Assembly (NCBI GenBank): GCA_965230375.1
Contig: CBDDKU010000012.1
Coordinates: 282,872 to 346,871 of the forward strand
Source: CBDDKU01 sp965230375
Lineage (GTDB): Bacteria > Bacteroidota > Bacteroidia > Flavobacteriales_D > Cryomorphaceae
DNA: 64,000 nucleotides
Direction of reading: 5' to 3'
The translations under genes and the position numbers were made by a program. The notes below the pieces were generated by a model. The model was given only the letters and a program-made list of their open reading frames with translations. It ran no database searches and was not told the origin of the DNA. Shown here piece by piece: positions 34,518-43,513 of this stretch; the stretch's first letter is position 1, and each line of letters begins with the position of its first letter.

Positions 34518-35048
34518 ATGGAAATTAGAAGGCCGTTTAACCTATTTAAGTGGATTGAGGAAAACAGAGATCTTTTGAAGCCTCCTGTGGCTAATAGAAA
34601 TTTGTATCCCGAAGGCACTGACTATATCGTGATGATTGTGGCTGGTCCGAATGCTCGAAAAGATTATCACTACAATGAGACCGAAGAGCTTTTCTTTCAG
34701 CTTGAAGGCGATATCAACGTGCGGATCCAGGAGAATGGGAAGGCCGTGGATGTTCCAATAAGTGAAGGTGAGATGTTTCTTCTACCTCCCAAGGTACCGC
34801 ATTCGCCAATGCGCTCTGAAGGCTCTATAGGCTTGGTGATTGAGCGTGTCAGAAAGGGCAGTGACATGAAAGACGGATTGATGTGGTTTTGCGATAAGTG
34901 TAACAATAAGCTTCACGAGACCTATTTCCCATTGAGTAACATCGAGTCTGACTTCTTACCTCGCTTTAAAGAATACTACGCAAGCGAAGAGATGCGAACC
35001 TGTAAGAACTGTGGCCATGTGATGGAAACAGATTCGCGGTTCGTCTAG
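34518..35048 (+). CDS. nbaC: 3-hydroxyanthranilate 3,4-dioxygenase
   Basis: This 176-residue enzyme carries the cupin and rubredoxin-like pattern of bacterial HAO: Fe ligands His51, Glu57 and His95, substrate arginines Arg47 and Arg99, and Zn-binding Cys125, Cys128, Cys162 and Cys165. These positions agree with the known bacterial structure. It opens the ring of 3-hydroxyanthranilate to 2-amino-3-carboxymuconate semialdehyde in tryptophan (kynurenine) breakdown or NAD synthesis. Other kynurenine genes are not adjacent in this window. It comes 25 bases after the OmpA gene and ends in a palindromic CTAG that also holds the stop of the opposite gene. Confidence 0.96.
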   Translation: MEIRRPFNLFKWIEENRDLLKPPVANRNLYPEGTDYIVMIVAGPNARKDYHYNETEELFFQLEGDINVRIQENGKAVDVPISEGEMFLLPPKVPHSPMRSEGSIGLVIERVRKGSDMKDGLMWFCDKCNNKLHETYFPLSNIESDFLPRFKEYYASEEMRTCKNCGHVMETDSRFV

Positions 35049-38000
35049 CGAATCAGCGTGACAAATCCGGTCAACTCAAATACTTCACCGTACACTTCCC
35101 GCGCTACGATGCGATACGGGTATACGTCGGGTGGGCAATAGTAGTCGCCTCCTAGGTATGAACCATTCCACCCATTCTCGATGTCTTCAGAAACGAAGAC
35201 TCGATCACCCCATCGGTTGAAGATTTCCATTTTGAAAGACTCGATTTCCAAACCGCGTGCTTTGAAAAAATCATTGAGACCGTCTCCATCAGGGGTGAAT
35301 GCGTTTGGCACAAACAGGTCGCCTCTGACACCTATATGCACAGAGTCTATCTCCGTACAACCTTCGTCGGTGATGATTGACGCATAGTACATAGTAGACT
35401 CTTCAGGAGAAGCAACAGGGTAATTGCAGTTTAAGCAACTAAGGGTAGGGTTTGGCTCCCACGTTATATTGTATTCGCTAAAAGACTCAATAGTCACGAA
35501 TTCACCAAACGAAATAACTCGGTCATTCCCAGCTCGAAAGGGTTCTCTCGGATAGGTGAAAATGTAAATGGATTCTGTGTCCTTACAGCCTAAAGTGTCG
35601 TACCCGCTGACTTGAATCAATGTGCTTTGTTCAATCGACGCCAAAGAGCTTTCGGCATAAGGATTCTCAACCACATCTGCTGGTTGCCACGCATAAGTTG
35701 AAGCTCCATAGGCTTCAACATAAAATGGATCGCTGTGACAAGTAATGGTGTCTGCAATAATTCCGACTTCGATGTCGCTTCTCAGCACAAGGATTTCTAG
35801 TGTATCGCTACCGCAGACATTAAACCCAACCACAGAGTAGGTAATAGGGTGATTTGGAATGAGGCTCACCACCGAAGAAGTGGTTGAACTCAATCCGGTT
35901 TCTGGGCTCCACTCGTACGTATCTGCACCAGACACTTCCATTTCAATGACTTCACCGTTGCATGAAACGTATCTGTCTTCCCCTTCGAGAGTTGGCGCTG
36001 GAGGAAGAAAATCAATTTCCACTTCAGCATCAAATTCACAATCTTCAGCGGTCGTTACAGTAACTACGTAGGTTACATCTTGTGGAGGAGTGGCTATGGG
36101 GTTGGCAATGTTTGGGTTGTTTAGACCTACGGCCGGTGACCAGCTATAAGTTACCCCACCTTCCACATTGAGCTGAACTGATTCTCCCGGGCAAATGGTG
36201 GTATCGGCAGTTATCTCAATGATATTGCTGCCGATTACGATTGGAACTGGAACCGTGTCAACCCCACACGTAGTCGTACCGACTACAAATAGGTCTACGG
36301 ATTCGGTGCCAGAGAATATCGGGTCTGAAATATTATTAGCATTAAGATCATCATCTGGAAACCACTCGTACGTGTCGGCTCCAAAAGCGCTGAGCTGTAC
36401 TTCGTCACCAGGGCATCCGACATCTGGTACAGTTACATCAAGGTCGGGGTAAGGCTCCACAGTAACTGACAAGATGGTGGAGTCGGGATAAAGGCACCCT
36501 GTTGCATCGAATGCGTAGAGTATAATCTCGTATTCACCTGGCTCATCGTAGGTGTGAAATAGACTTTCTTCTGTGCTTTCATTCCCGTCTCCGAGTACCC
36601 ACAAATAGGAATCGGCACCGACAGAGTTATTGATCAGCTCGAACTCGTTGTCCATACAAATTGTTCCACCTGCTGCTTCTACTTCAGCCAGAGCTGTGGT
36701 AGTAGCCAAATCAAACTTGATTACACCGAGGTTGCAGTTGCTTGATGGATTTGTTTCACTCCACACACCAGGCTGGGTAGGGAAGTCGTTCGACCCTCCG
36801 CAACCTGCGCAGACCGCTTGGTATACAATTCCATTTTTATCAAACCGACTCGTTCCGCCATCAACGTGCTCAAGGGCCGAGTTTCCACCGAAAAAAGTGG
36901 CATAATCAAGGCCAGATGCATCGGCACCAAGAACCATAATGTAAAAGTCTTCCCCATCAGTATTGCTTTGGAAGGCATCAGCGCTCACCGGAAGTCCGAA
37001 TGTATTGCCACCAGCAGTATTCAAATCTCCTCCCCAGCCTGAGAGGAAGATTTGACCACAATCGCTGACCAAGAAAGCCGAAGGAGAAATGTCTATGCCA
37101 TTCCCAGAGCCCACTGTAGTGCTCCAAAGACTCGTCGAAAGGTCTGGGGTAAATTTTTGAATATACTGGCCCGCATTGTTGGTGCCATAGACATCGGGGT
37201 CTTTGGGGTAGCTTCCTTCTGTTTGTCCTACTACAAAGACGTTTCCATCTGGTCCAACTTGTACAAAGTAGTTCTGGTCAAAGGCATTTGTTCCATTGTA
37301 TGTGCACTCGAGCAGCGTAGATCCGTCGCTTGAAATATGACCGATAAACCCATCCACATTCCCGGCTATACTGCTCTGATAGGCACCGCCAGTAGATGGT
37401 ATCGAGGTGCTCATTGTCCCACCAGTAAAATACACGCTGTTGTCTTCTGCAAGCTGAAGACCAAATGCCGACTCAATTCCGTTTCCACCCGAATAGGTTG
37501 ACCAAATCAAATTGTCAAGACCGCTGCTGAGTTTTGCAATAACACCAGTAAGCAAAGATGACATCGTATTGGCGTATCCATTAACGATGGGGAAATCGTT
37601 TGATTGCGTTACCGAAGCGATGTACACATTGCTTTCATCGTCAAGGGTGATCTCTCCTCGGAAACGGTCACCGTAGTTAAAATCCAGTGCTGTGCCTGCG
37701 CCAATTCCATCATTTCCACTACCACCTAAAAAGGTGCTTCCTAGTAAGTTTTCTCCTGTGGCACTCAGTTTTGAAATGAAAATATCCGTACCATTCACGT
37801 AGCTGAATCCTATACCACCAACGAGTTGTCCTCCGGCAAAATTTCCTTGATAGGCGTTCCACGTATCAGGAAAGTCTATAGAAGATGTGGTTCCGAGAAT
37901 GTAGAGCTCATTTTGATCATTAACGACGATAGAGTGCGGGGTTTCACTGCCATCTCCTCCCAAATAGGTGTTGTAAATCAAGTCGGTTCCATCAGGGCTG

Positions 38001-38905
38001 AATTTCGATAAACCGCAATCAATAGTTCCTCCAGCGAAATTGACCTGAAAGGTACCTGCCGTAGTCGGGTACAATGCACCAAAGACAATCGCTCCGGCAT
38101 ATAAGTTGCCTTCTTCATCATAACTTGCCGTAGTTCCAAAATTGCTCGCTGAAGACCCTATAAATGATGAAAAGGATAGCTCTGGATCGATTATGAGTTC
38201 TCTTGACTCGTCATATCCTTCGGGAAAAACGTAGGTCAACGTGCTGTTTTCTAGTTTGTACTTGCAAGCCACGGGAGATATGATTCCCAGGCTATTTAAT
38301 TGGTAGGCAAAAGGAGCGAGTTCTTCAAATGTACCAACAGATGTCTCTACAACTAAGTTTCCATCTTTGATTCCCAAGCGGTCTGCTCCATCGATCTGAA
38401 TACGAATTTGATCTGGATTTGCTTCTGGGGCAACAATAAAATCGTACTTCATGTGCCCATTTCCAGAGGCAAAGCGCAAATCGATTCCTTCGTAAACCTG
38501 ATCGTAATAAATCCGCTCAAAGCTCTTCACCTTGCTGGCCCATTTGTTTGGGTCATCACCCAGAAAGAAGTTCGTGTTGGCGTACAAAACTTCTTCGCCG
38601 CGCCGATTTGAGAGGTCCGCTCCATCAAAGCGAAACTTAATCGCATGGCCATTTCCAATGCTCACTGTGTCTTTTCCACCATGCCAGTCATGGAGCTTTG
38701 AGTAGAAATCGGGCTCGTAAAGATTTATAGAAATTCCTTCCTGATCGAGGTATACAAAACTGCTGGGTAGCTCAGCTCGAAAGTGTACATTTTCGTGCCA
38801 TTGGCCCTTGTTTTCCATGTAGGCCAAACTCTGAGCGTTACTAAGACTTGTAACGATCAAGAAGCACATGAAAGTGACCCATATTTTTGCCATCGAACTC
38901 AGCAT
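35045..38905 (-). CDS. large T9SS type B cargo protein with SBBP, PKD and Ig-like domains
   Basis: This 1286-residue protein has a signal peptide (VTFMCFLIVTSLSNAQ) and a conserved N-terminal region (AYMENKGQWHENVHFRAELP). Residues about 230-700 are SBBP beta-propeller repeats (segments such as TYLGGDGSETPHS and STFLGGSGNDGIG). A PKD-like domain (about 745-830) and several Ig-like repeats with CGSD/CPGD patterns follow (about 840-1170). The CHU_C sorting domain has VPNAFTPDGDGLNDFF and IFNRWGDRVF near 1200-1225 and ends FVTLIR. It is therefore exported by T9SS and displayed on the surface, possibly as an adhesin. The nearest PorP/SprF gene is 6 kb away. It converges with nbaC, sharing the CTAG stop. 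Confidence 0.9.
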   Translation of the reverse strand: MLSSMAKIWVTFMCFLIVTSLSNAQSLAYMENKGQWHENVHFRAELPSSFVYLDQEGISINLYEPDFYSKLHDWHGGKDTVSIGNGHAIKFRFDGADLSNRRGEEVLYANTNFFLGDDPNKWASKVKSFERIYYDQVYEGIDLRFASGNGHMKYDFIVAPEANPDQIRIQIDGADRLGIKDGNLVVETSVGTFEELAPFAYQLNSLGIISPVACKYKLENSTLTYVFPEGYDESRELIIDPELSFSSFIGSSASNFGTTASYDEEGNLYAGAIVFGALYPTTAGTFQVNFAGGTIDCGLSKFSPDGTDLIYNTYLGGDGSETPHSIVVNDQNELYILGTTSSIDFPDTWNAYQGNFAGGQLVGGIGFSYVNGTDIFISKLSATGENLLGSTFLGGSGNDGIGAGTALDFNYGDRFRGEITLDDESNVYIASVTQSNDFPIVNGYANTMSSLLTGVIAKLSSGLDNLIWSTYSGGNGIESAFGLQLAEDNSVYFTGGTMSTSIPSTGGAYQSSIAGNVDGFIGHISSDGSTLLECTYNGTNAFDQNYFVQVGPDGNVFVVGQTEGSYPKDPDVYGTNNAGQYIQKFTPDLSTSLWSTTVGSGNGIDISPSAFLVSDCGQIFLSGWGGDLNTAGGNTFGLPVSADAFQSNTDGEDFYIMVLGADASGLDYATFFGGNSALEHVDGGTSRFDKNGIVYQAVCAGCGGSNDFPTQPGVWSETNPSSNCNLGVIKFDLATTTALAEVEAAGGTICMDNEFELINNSVGADSYLWVLGDGNESTEESLFHTYDEPGEYEIILYAFDATGCLYPDSTILSVTVEPYPDLDVTVPDVGCPGDEVQLSAFGADTYEWFPDDDLNANNISDPIFSGTESVDLFVVGTTTCGVDTVPVPIVIGSNIIEITADTTICPGESVQLNVEGGVTYSWSPAVGLNNPNIANPIATPPQDVTYVVTVTTAEDCEFDAEVEIDFLPPAPTLEGEDRYVSCNGEVIEMEVSGADTYEWSPETGLSSTTSSVVSLIPNHPITYSVVGFNVCGSDTLEILVLRSDIEVGIIADTITCHSDPFYVEAYGASTYAWQPADVVENPYAESSLASIEQSTLIQVSGYDTLGCKDTESIYIFTYPREPFRAGNDRVISFGEFVTIESFSEYNITWEPNPTLSCLNCNYPVASPEESTMYYASIITDEGCTEIDSVHIGVRGDLFVPNAFTPDGDGLNDFFKARGLEIESFKMEIFNRWGDRVFVSEDIENGWNGSYLGGDYYCPPDVYPYRIVAREVYGEVFELTGFVTLIR

Positions 38906-39042
38906 AATTTAAATGTACACAAACTTGACGTTCAATTCAGGCAATAGTTGGTATATGATTGAATCTCAACTCAGATTAGACTTGTATAAATTCCATCTAT
39001 AGGAGATTGAACGGGCTGGATGGGGAATCAAAAAATAGTCAG

Positions 39043-39050
39043 TAACTTTG
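39043..39050 (+). promoter_or_regulatory. -7 element of the amidophosphoribosyltransferase gene
   Basis: TAACTTTG matches TAnnTTTG and lies 24 bases before the chosen ATG (39075). It falls in the 170-base gap between divergently transcribed genes. No clear -33 TTTG. Confidence 0.45.
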
Positions 39051-39074
39051 CGCCTTCTTTACAGCGTTACTTTA

Positions 39075-40976
39075 ATGAGCGATCCAATTAAACACGAGTG
39101 CGGTATTGCACTCTTAAGGCTCAAGAAACCCCTCCAATTTTACCGCGAAAAGTACGGGACGGCATTGTACGGCCTAAACAAGTTGTATCTCCTTATGGAG
39201 AAGCAGCACAATCGTGGTCAGGATGGAGCAGGTGTTGCGAGCATTAAACTCGATAGAAAACCCGGACAGCGCTATATCAGCCGACACCGATCGAATGCCC
39301 AGCGACCAATTCAAGACGTCTTTGAATACATCAATAAGCGATTCAAAGAGATTGAAGAGAAGGCTCCTGAGAAGCTAAACGATACGGAATGGCTGAAGGA
39401 TAATGTAGCCTTTACTGGAGAACTTCTTCTAGGCCATGTGCGCTACGGTACTTTTGGAAAGAACAGCATTGAAAACGTTCACCCTTTTCTACGTCAGAAC
39501 AACTGGAAAACCAGAAACTTGGTGGTTGCAGGAAACTTTAACCTAACCAATGTAGATGAGCTTTTCAGCCTTTTGGTAAGCATTGGGCAACACCCAAAAG
39601 AAAAGTCAGATACAGTTACGGTACTCGAAAAAATCGGTCACTTCCTGGATGAGGAGAACGATAGGTTGGTGGAAGATTTTAAAGCCGAAGGGTTTACCAA
39701 ACAGGAGATTACTGATAAAATTGCAGATCACTTAGATGTAGAGTCTATCCTTAAGAATGCTGCGGTTGACTGGGATGGTGGATACGCGATGGCCGGTCTT
39801 GTTGGTCATGGAGACGCCTTTGTACTCAGAGATCCAAACGGTATCAGACCAGCGTTTTACTACGAAGATGATGAGGTAATCGTTGTGACATCTGAGCGTC
39901 CGGTTATACAAACGGCGTTTAATGTAAAAGCAGATACCATCAAGCAGATTGAGCCAGGTCACGCTTTGATCATCAAGCACACCGGTGAACTTTCCATGAA
40001 GCGCATTACGCCAGAAGCCCCCCGCAAGTCGTGCTCTTTCGAGCGTATTTACTTCTCGCGCGGATCAGATCAGGACATTTACAGAGAGCGTATAGCTCTT
40101 GGAAAAAACATGGTTCCTTCTATCATGAAGACCATTGATGGTGACATCAATAGCAGCGTTTTTAGCTTTATTCCAAATACTGCCGAAGTAGCTTTCTTCG
40201 GAATGATGAAAGGCCTGGAAGACGAGTTAAACCGTCAAAAGGGCGAAATGATTCTCGAAAAGGGAGCTGCGATCACCAAAGAAGAGCTCAAAGACATTTT
40301 GGAATTACGTCCGCGAATGGAGAAAATCGCGATCAAAGATGCCAAGCTTCGAACGTTTATTACCCAGGATGATGCCCGCGATGATATGGTGGCCCACGTG
40401 TACGATATCACGTATGGAACGGTAAAGGAAAAGCAAGACAACTTGGTCGTAATCGACGATAGCATCGTTCGAGGAACGACACTCCGCCAAAGCGTTTTGC
40501 GAATTCTTGGAAGATTGAACCCGAAGAAGATCGTAATCGTGTCGAGTGCTCCGCAAATCCGATTCCCCGATTGTTACGGAATTGACATGGCGAAGCTAGG
40601 TGACTTTATCGCTTTTCAGGCGGCCATTGAATTGAACAAGGAAGCTGGAAATCAGAAGTTGATCGACGATGTTTATGCCAAGTGTAAGAATCAAGAAAAC
40701 ATCCCGAAGACGGAAGTGAAAAACTACGTCAAGGAGATCTACGCTCCATTTACTGCCGATCAAGTTTCGAAGAAGATATCGCAGCTACTCACGCCTCACG
40801 ATGCAGATTGTGAGATTGATATCATTTTCCAATCGCTTGAAGGATTGCACGAAGCCTGTCCAAACGACTGTGGAGACTGGTATTTCTCTGGCGATTACCC
40901 AACGCCGGGTGGGATGAAAGTAGTCAACAAAGCTTTTATCAACTACTACGAAGGAAAAGACGAAAGGGCGTATTAA
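39075..40976 (+). CDS. purF: amidophosphoribosyltransferase (long Bacteroidota form)
   Basis: I chose the ATG at 39075, giving MSDPIKHECGIALLRLKKP; the TTG at 39048 would add nine residues and overlaps the -7 element. The 633-residue protein has the class II glutaminase start HECGIA (nucleophile Cys, exposed after a short propeptide is removed) with RGQDGAG, and the PRPP motif VVIDDSIVRGTT. It makes 5-phosphoribosylamine from PRPP and glutamine, the first step of purine synthesis. It is longer than canonical PurF (about 480-510). Bacteroidota often carry this long form beside a canonical one, so it may be a paralog. It ends at a good terminator. Confidence 0.9.
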   Translation: MSDPIKHECGIALLRLKKPLQFYREKYGTALYGLNKLYLLMEKQHNRGQDGAGVASIKLDRKPGQRYISRHRSNAQRPIQDVFEYINKRFKEIEEKAPEKLNDTEWLKDNVAFTGELLLGHVRYGTFGKNSIENVHPFLRQNNWKTRNLVVAGNFNLTNVDELFSLLVSIGQHPKEKSDTVTVLEKIGHFLDEENDRLVEDFKAEGFTKQEITDKIADHLDVESILKNAAVDWDGGYAMAGLVGHGDAFVLRDPNGIRPAFYYEDDEVIVVTSERPVIQTAFNVKADTIKQIEPGHALIIKHTGELSMKRITPEAPRKSCSFERIYFSRGSDQDIYRERIALGKNMVPSIMKTIDGDINSSVFSFIPNTAEVAFFGMMKGLEDELNRQKGEMILEKGAAITKEELKDILELRPRMEKIAIKDAKLRTFITQDDARDDMVAHVYDITYGTVKEKQDNLVVIDDSIVRGTTLRQSVLRILGRLNPKKIVIVSSAPQIRFPDCYGIDMAKLGDFIAFQAAIELNKEAGNQKLIDDVYAKCKNQENIPKTEVKNYVKEIYAPFTADQVSKKISQLLTPHDADCEIDIIFQSLEGLHEACPNDCGDWYFSGDYPTPGGMKVVNKAFINYYEGKDERAY

Positions 40977-41002
40977 GCGCTTTTAAATAGATGATTTAAA
41001 AG

Positions 41003-41024
41003 ACGGGCTTCGGCCCGTTTTTTT
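41003..41024 (+). terminator. terminator after purF
   Basis: ACGGGC (41003-41008) pairs with GCCCGT (41013-41018) around the stable TTCG tetraloop, followed by a run of seven T residues. It lies 27 bases after the purF stop and between convergent genes. Minus-strand use for the SUF operon is possible but its T-run is shorter. Confidence 0.85.
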
Positions 41025-41034
41025 GTGGGTTAAA

Positions 41035-41544
41035 CTACCCTTTCCTCTTAAAAACCGGTACCGTACTACAAGGCTCCCCAAACATCAGAGATTTTACTAC
41101 AGGAGTGAGTTTGCGCGTGATATCTGCGTAAACCGAGTAGGGTAGGGCTTCTTTCCCGCAGCCTTTCAAAATAACACGTGCATCGGTGTAATCGGGGGGG
41201 TTTAAGGCATCCACTTTTTGGTTGACATACCAAGTGGTGTAATTCTTAGGTAATCCAAAATAAGGTGTTGCATTGACTTCAGTAAGCTGGGTCGCGATAA
41301 GCATATACGCCCAATGCGGAATGATGGCATCTTCACTGCAGAAGACAGCTACGGTTTTGTCGGCGTAGGAGCTCCAGTCGTGATCTTTAACTGAAGCTCT
41401 AAAGTCCTTTTCCTTCAGGGCAAGTCCATTCCAAAGCCAAGGCGCTATATCGAGTTCCAAAGGCTTTTCTGAAGGAAGAAAATCATCGAGATCAAGAGTG
41501 ATCAATCCGCTCTTAGCGACCTTATTTACTATCGGACCTTCCAT
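41035..41544 (-). CDS. DUF2480 family protein
   Basis: This 169-residue protein matches DUF2480 as I know it: it begins MEGPIVNKVAKSGLITLDL, continues with a PWLWNGLALKEKDFR segment, and has VAVFCSEDAIIPHWAYML in the middle. The family is restricted mainly to Bacteroidota, and its function is not known. Its ATG overlaps the stop codon of the SufT-like gene by one base, so it belongs to the SUF operon. It lacks a signal peptide or membrane helix and is probably cytosolic. By position it may help Fe-S cluster assembly, which is an inference. Confidence 0.85.
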   Translation of the reverse strand: MEGPIVNKVAKSGLITLDLDDFLPSEKPLELDIAPWLWNGLALKEKDFRASVKDHDWSSYADKTVAVFCSEDAIIPHWAYMLIATQLTEVNATPYFGLPKNYTTWYVNQKVDALNPPDYTDARVILKGCGKEALPYSVYADITRKLTPVVKSLMFGEPCSTVPVFKRKG

Positions 41545-41855
41545 TATAGAAATCCGAGTTCCAATTGGGCTTCTTCACTCATCATATCCTTGTCCCAAGG
41601 TGGGTCGAAGGTGATTTCAACGATAGCAGTTTTCACTTGCTCCAAGCTGGCAATTTTCTGCTCCACCTCGGCGGGCAGTGACTCCGCAACTGGGCAAGAA
41701 GGCGATGTCAAAGTCATATCGACTTTCACGTCGTGGTCGTCGTTTATGTCGATGTTGTAGATCAAACCCAGTTCGTAGATATCTACAGGAATCTCCGGAT
41801 CATAAATGGTCTTGATCACGGCGATAATTTGTTCTTCGAGTTGTCTTCGATCCAT
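41544..41855 (-). CDS. MIP18/DUF59 family Fe-S assembly protein (SufT-like)
   Basis: This 103-residue protein begins MDRRQLEEQIIAVIKTIYDP (ATG 41855; a TTG farther upstream would extend it into sufE). It has the DPEIPVDIYELGLIY motif and the SPSCPVA cysteine motif (near 55-60) of MIP18/SufT proteins. These act as late factors for delivering or loading Fe-S clusters. The location between sufE and DUF2480 supports a Suf-linked role. Length is normal for the stand-alone form. Confidence 0.9.
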   Translation of the reverse strand: MDRRQLEEQIIAVIKTIYDPEIPVDIYELGLIYNIDINDDHDVKVDMTLTSPSCPVAESLPAEVEQKIASLEQVKTAIVEITFDPPWDKDMMSEEAQLELGFL

Positions 41856-41856
41856 A

Positions 41857-42282
41857 TTAGTTAGCTTTTGCCTGGAAGGCAAGTGCGTACATTTTCATTT
41901 GTTTGATCATCGACACCAAGCCATTGGAGCGGGTAGGTGACAAATGCTCTTTCAATCCGATTTCGTCGATAAATCCAAAATCGGCGTTGAGAATATCTTC
42001 AGGTTTCTGATCGTTCAAAACGCGTATCATCAAGGCGATAATTCCCTTTGTGATGATGGCGTCGCTATCGGCAGTGAAATGAACTTTGTCTCCATTCATT
42101 TCTGCGTGTAGCCAAACTTGCGATTGACATCCCTTGATCAAGTTCTCGGGTCTTCTTTCCTCAGCAGAGATCATTGGAAGTGTCTTACCAAGTTCGATCA
42201 AGTGCTCGTACTTGTCCATCCATTCGTCCAAAAAGGCAAACTCACTGACTACTTCTTCTGAAACTTCCTGAATACTCGCCAT
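41857..42282 (-). CDS. sufE: SufE cysteine desulfuration protein
   Basis: This 141-residue protein has the SufE pattern with sulfur-acceptor Cys52 in LIKGCQSQVW, just after the ERRPENL segment. It takes the persulfide from SufS and passes it to SufB in the SufBCD scaffold. It follows sufS by one base and is itself followed by the SufT-like gene after one base. Firm assignment. Confidence 0.96.
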   Translation of the reverse strand: MASIQEVSEEVVSEFAFLDEWMDKYEHLIELGKTLPMISAEERRPENLIKGCQSQVWLHAEMNGDKVHFTADSDAIITKGIIALMIRVLNDQKPEDILNADFGFIDEIGLKEHLSPTRSNGLVSMIKQMKMYALAFQAKAN

Positions 42283-42283
42283 T

Positions 42284-43510
42284 CTACTTTAACATTTTTA
42301 CGGCGCGTTTTACCGCAGTCACGAAGGTATCTATCTCTTCTTTGGTGTTGTACACGGCAAACGACGCACGGATGGTCCCTGGAATTCCAAATTTCGCCAT
42401 AAGCGGCTGGGTACAGTGGTGCCCCGTTCTCACAGCCACACCGAGTTTATCGATTATGGTGCCCACATCAGAAGGGTGTGTTCCATCAATCAAGAAGGAA
42501 ATCGCTCCAGATTTTTTAGGGGCAGTACCGATGATTTGAATTCCTTCAATCTCACTGAGCTTTTCGGTGGTATAGGACATCAATTCCGCCTCGGTTTGAG
42601 CGATTTGATCGTAGCCCAATCGCTTGATAAATCGCGAAGCTTCGGCTAGTCCCAGAGCAGCTGCAATATCAGGTGTACCGGCTTCAAACTTGAAGGGCAA
42701 TTCGTTGTAAGTCGTCTTCTCGAATGTAACAGTCTCGATCATCTCGCCACCACCTTTGTAGGGCGGTATTTCATTCAATACTTCTTCGCGACCGTAGAGC
42801 ACACCACTACCCGTTGGGCCATACATCTTGTGTCCTGAGAGCGTGAAGAAATCGCAATTGAGATCTTGCACGTCAATCTGAATGTGTGGGGCCGATTGAG
42901 CTCCGTCAATAAGCACCCAAGCGCCAATTTCTTTGGCAGCCGATGTCATTTCTCTGACGGGATTTACAGTACCTAACGCATTCGATACGTGAACAACGCT
43001 TACTAATTTCGTTTTGCTCGATAGTTTCGAATGGAAGTCATCCATATCGATTTGACCATCGGGAGTCACATTGACCACTACTAGTTTAGCACCGCTGTAT
43101 GTGGCTGCCATCTGCCAAGGAACAATATTGGAGTGGTGCTCCATTTCGGTGATCATAATCTCATCACCAGCCTTCAACACCCCACGACTCAGCGATGTGG
43201 CTACCAAGTTGATTCCTTCCGTAGTTCCACTTGTGAAGATAATTTCCTTGGTGGATGCCGCATTCAAGAAGGAACGCATCTCTTCTCGGGCACTTTCAAA
43301 CATATCGGTAGCCACCTGACTTAAATGGTGAATACCGCGGTGCACATTGCTGTGGTGGTGCTCGTAATAAGATGACATGGCATCAATCACCACCTTCGGC
43401 TTTTGCGACGAAGCCGCATTATCGAGGTAAACGAGCTTGTGCTTGTTTACTTCTTCTTCGAGAATCGGGAACTCTTCTCTGATAGCTGAAGTGGTTGAGA
43501 GCATTTCCAT
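42284..43510 (-). CDS. sufS: SufS cysteine desulfurase
   Basis: This 408-residue protein is a group II cysteine desulfurase. PLP-binding Lys228 is in LSGHKMYGPTG and persulfide-forming Cys366 is in RTGHHCTQPLM. It removes sulfur from cysteine to give alanine and a persulfide for Fe-S assembly. Length is typical (about 405). It lies 3 bases after sufD and 1 base before sufE. The complete order is sufA-sufB-sufC-sufD-sufS-sufE. Confidence 0.97.
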   Translation of the reverse strand: MEMLSTTSAIREEFPILEEEVNKHKLVYLDNAASSQKPKVVIDAMSSYYEHHHSNVHRGIHHLSQVATDMFESAREEMRSFLNAASTKEIIFTSGTTEGINLVATSLSRGVLKAGDEIMITEMEHHSNIVPWQMAATYSGAKLVVVNVTPDGQIDMDDFHSKLSSKTKLVSVVHVSNALGTVNPVREMTSAAKEIGAWVLIDGAQSAPHIQIDVQDLNCDFFTLSGHKMYGPTGSGVLYGREEVLNEIPPYKGGGEMIETVTFEKTTYNELPFKFEAGTPDIAAALGLAEASRFIKRLGYDQIAQTEAELMSYTTEKLSEIEGIQIIGTAPKKSGAISFLIDGTHPSDVGTIIDKLGVAVRTGHHCTQPLMAKFGIPGTIRASFAVYNTKEEIDTFVTAVKRAVKMLK

Positions 43511-43513
43511 TGC

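Noticed and set aside
35045..38905. SBBP repeats mistaken for DNA repeats or a CRISPR-like array
   Set aside because: They are protein-level repeats with diverged nucleotide sequence; there are no regularly spaced identical direct repeats.
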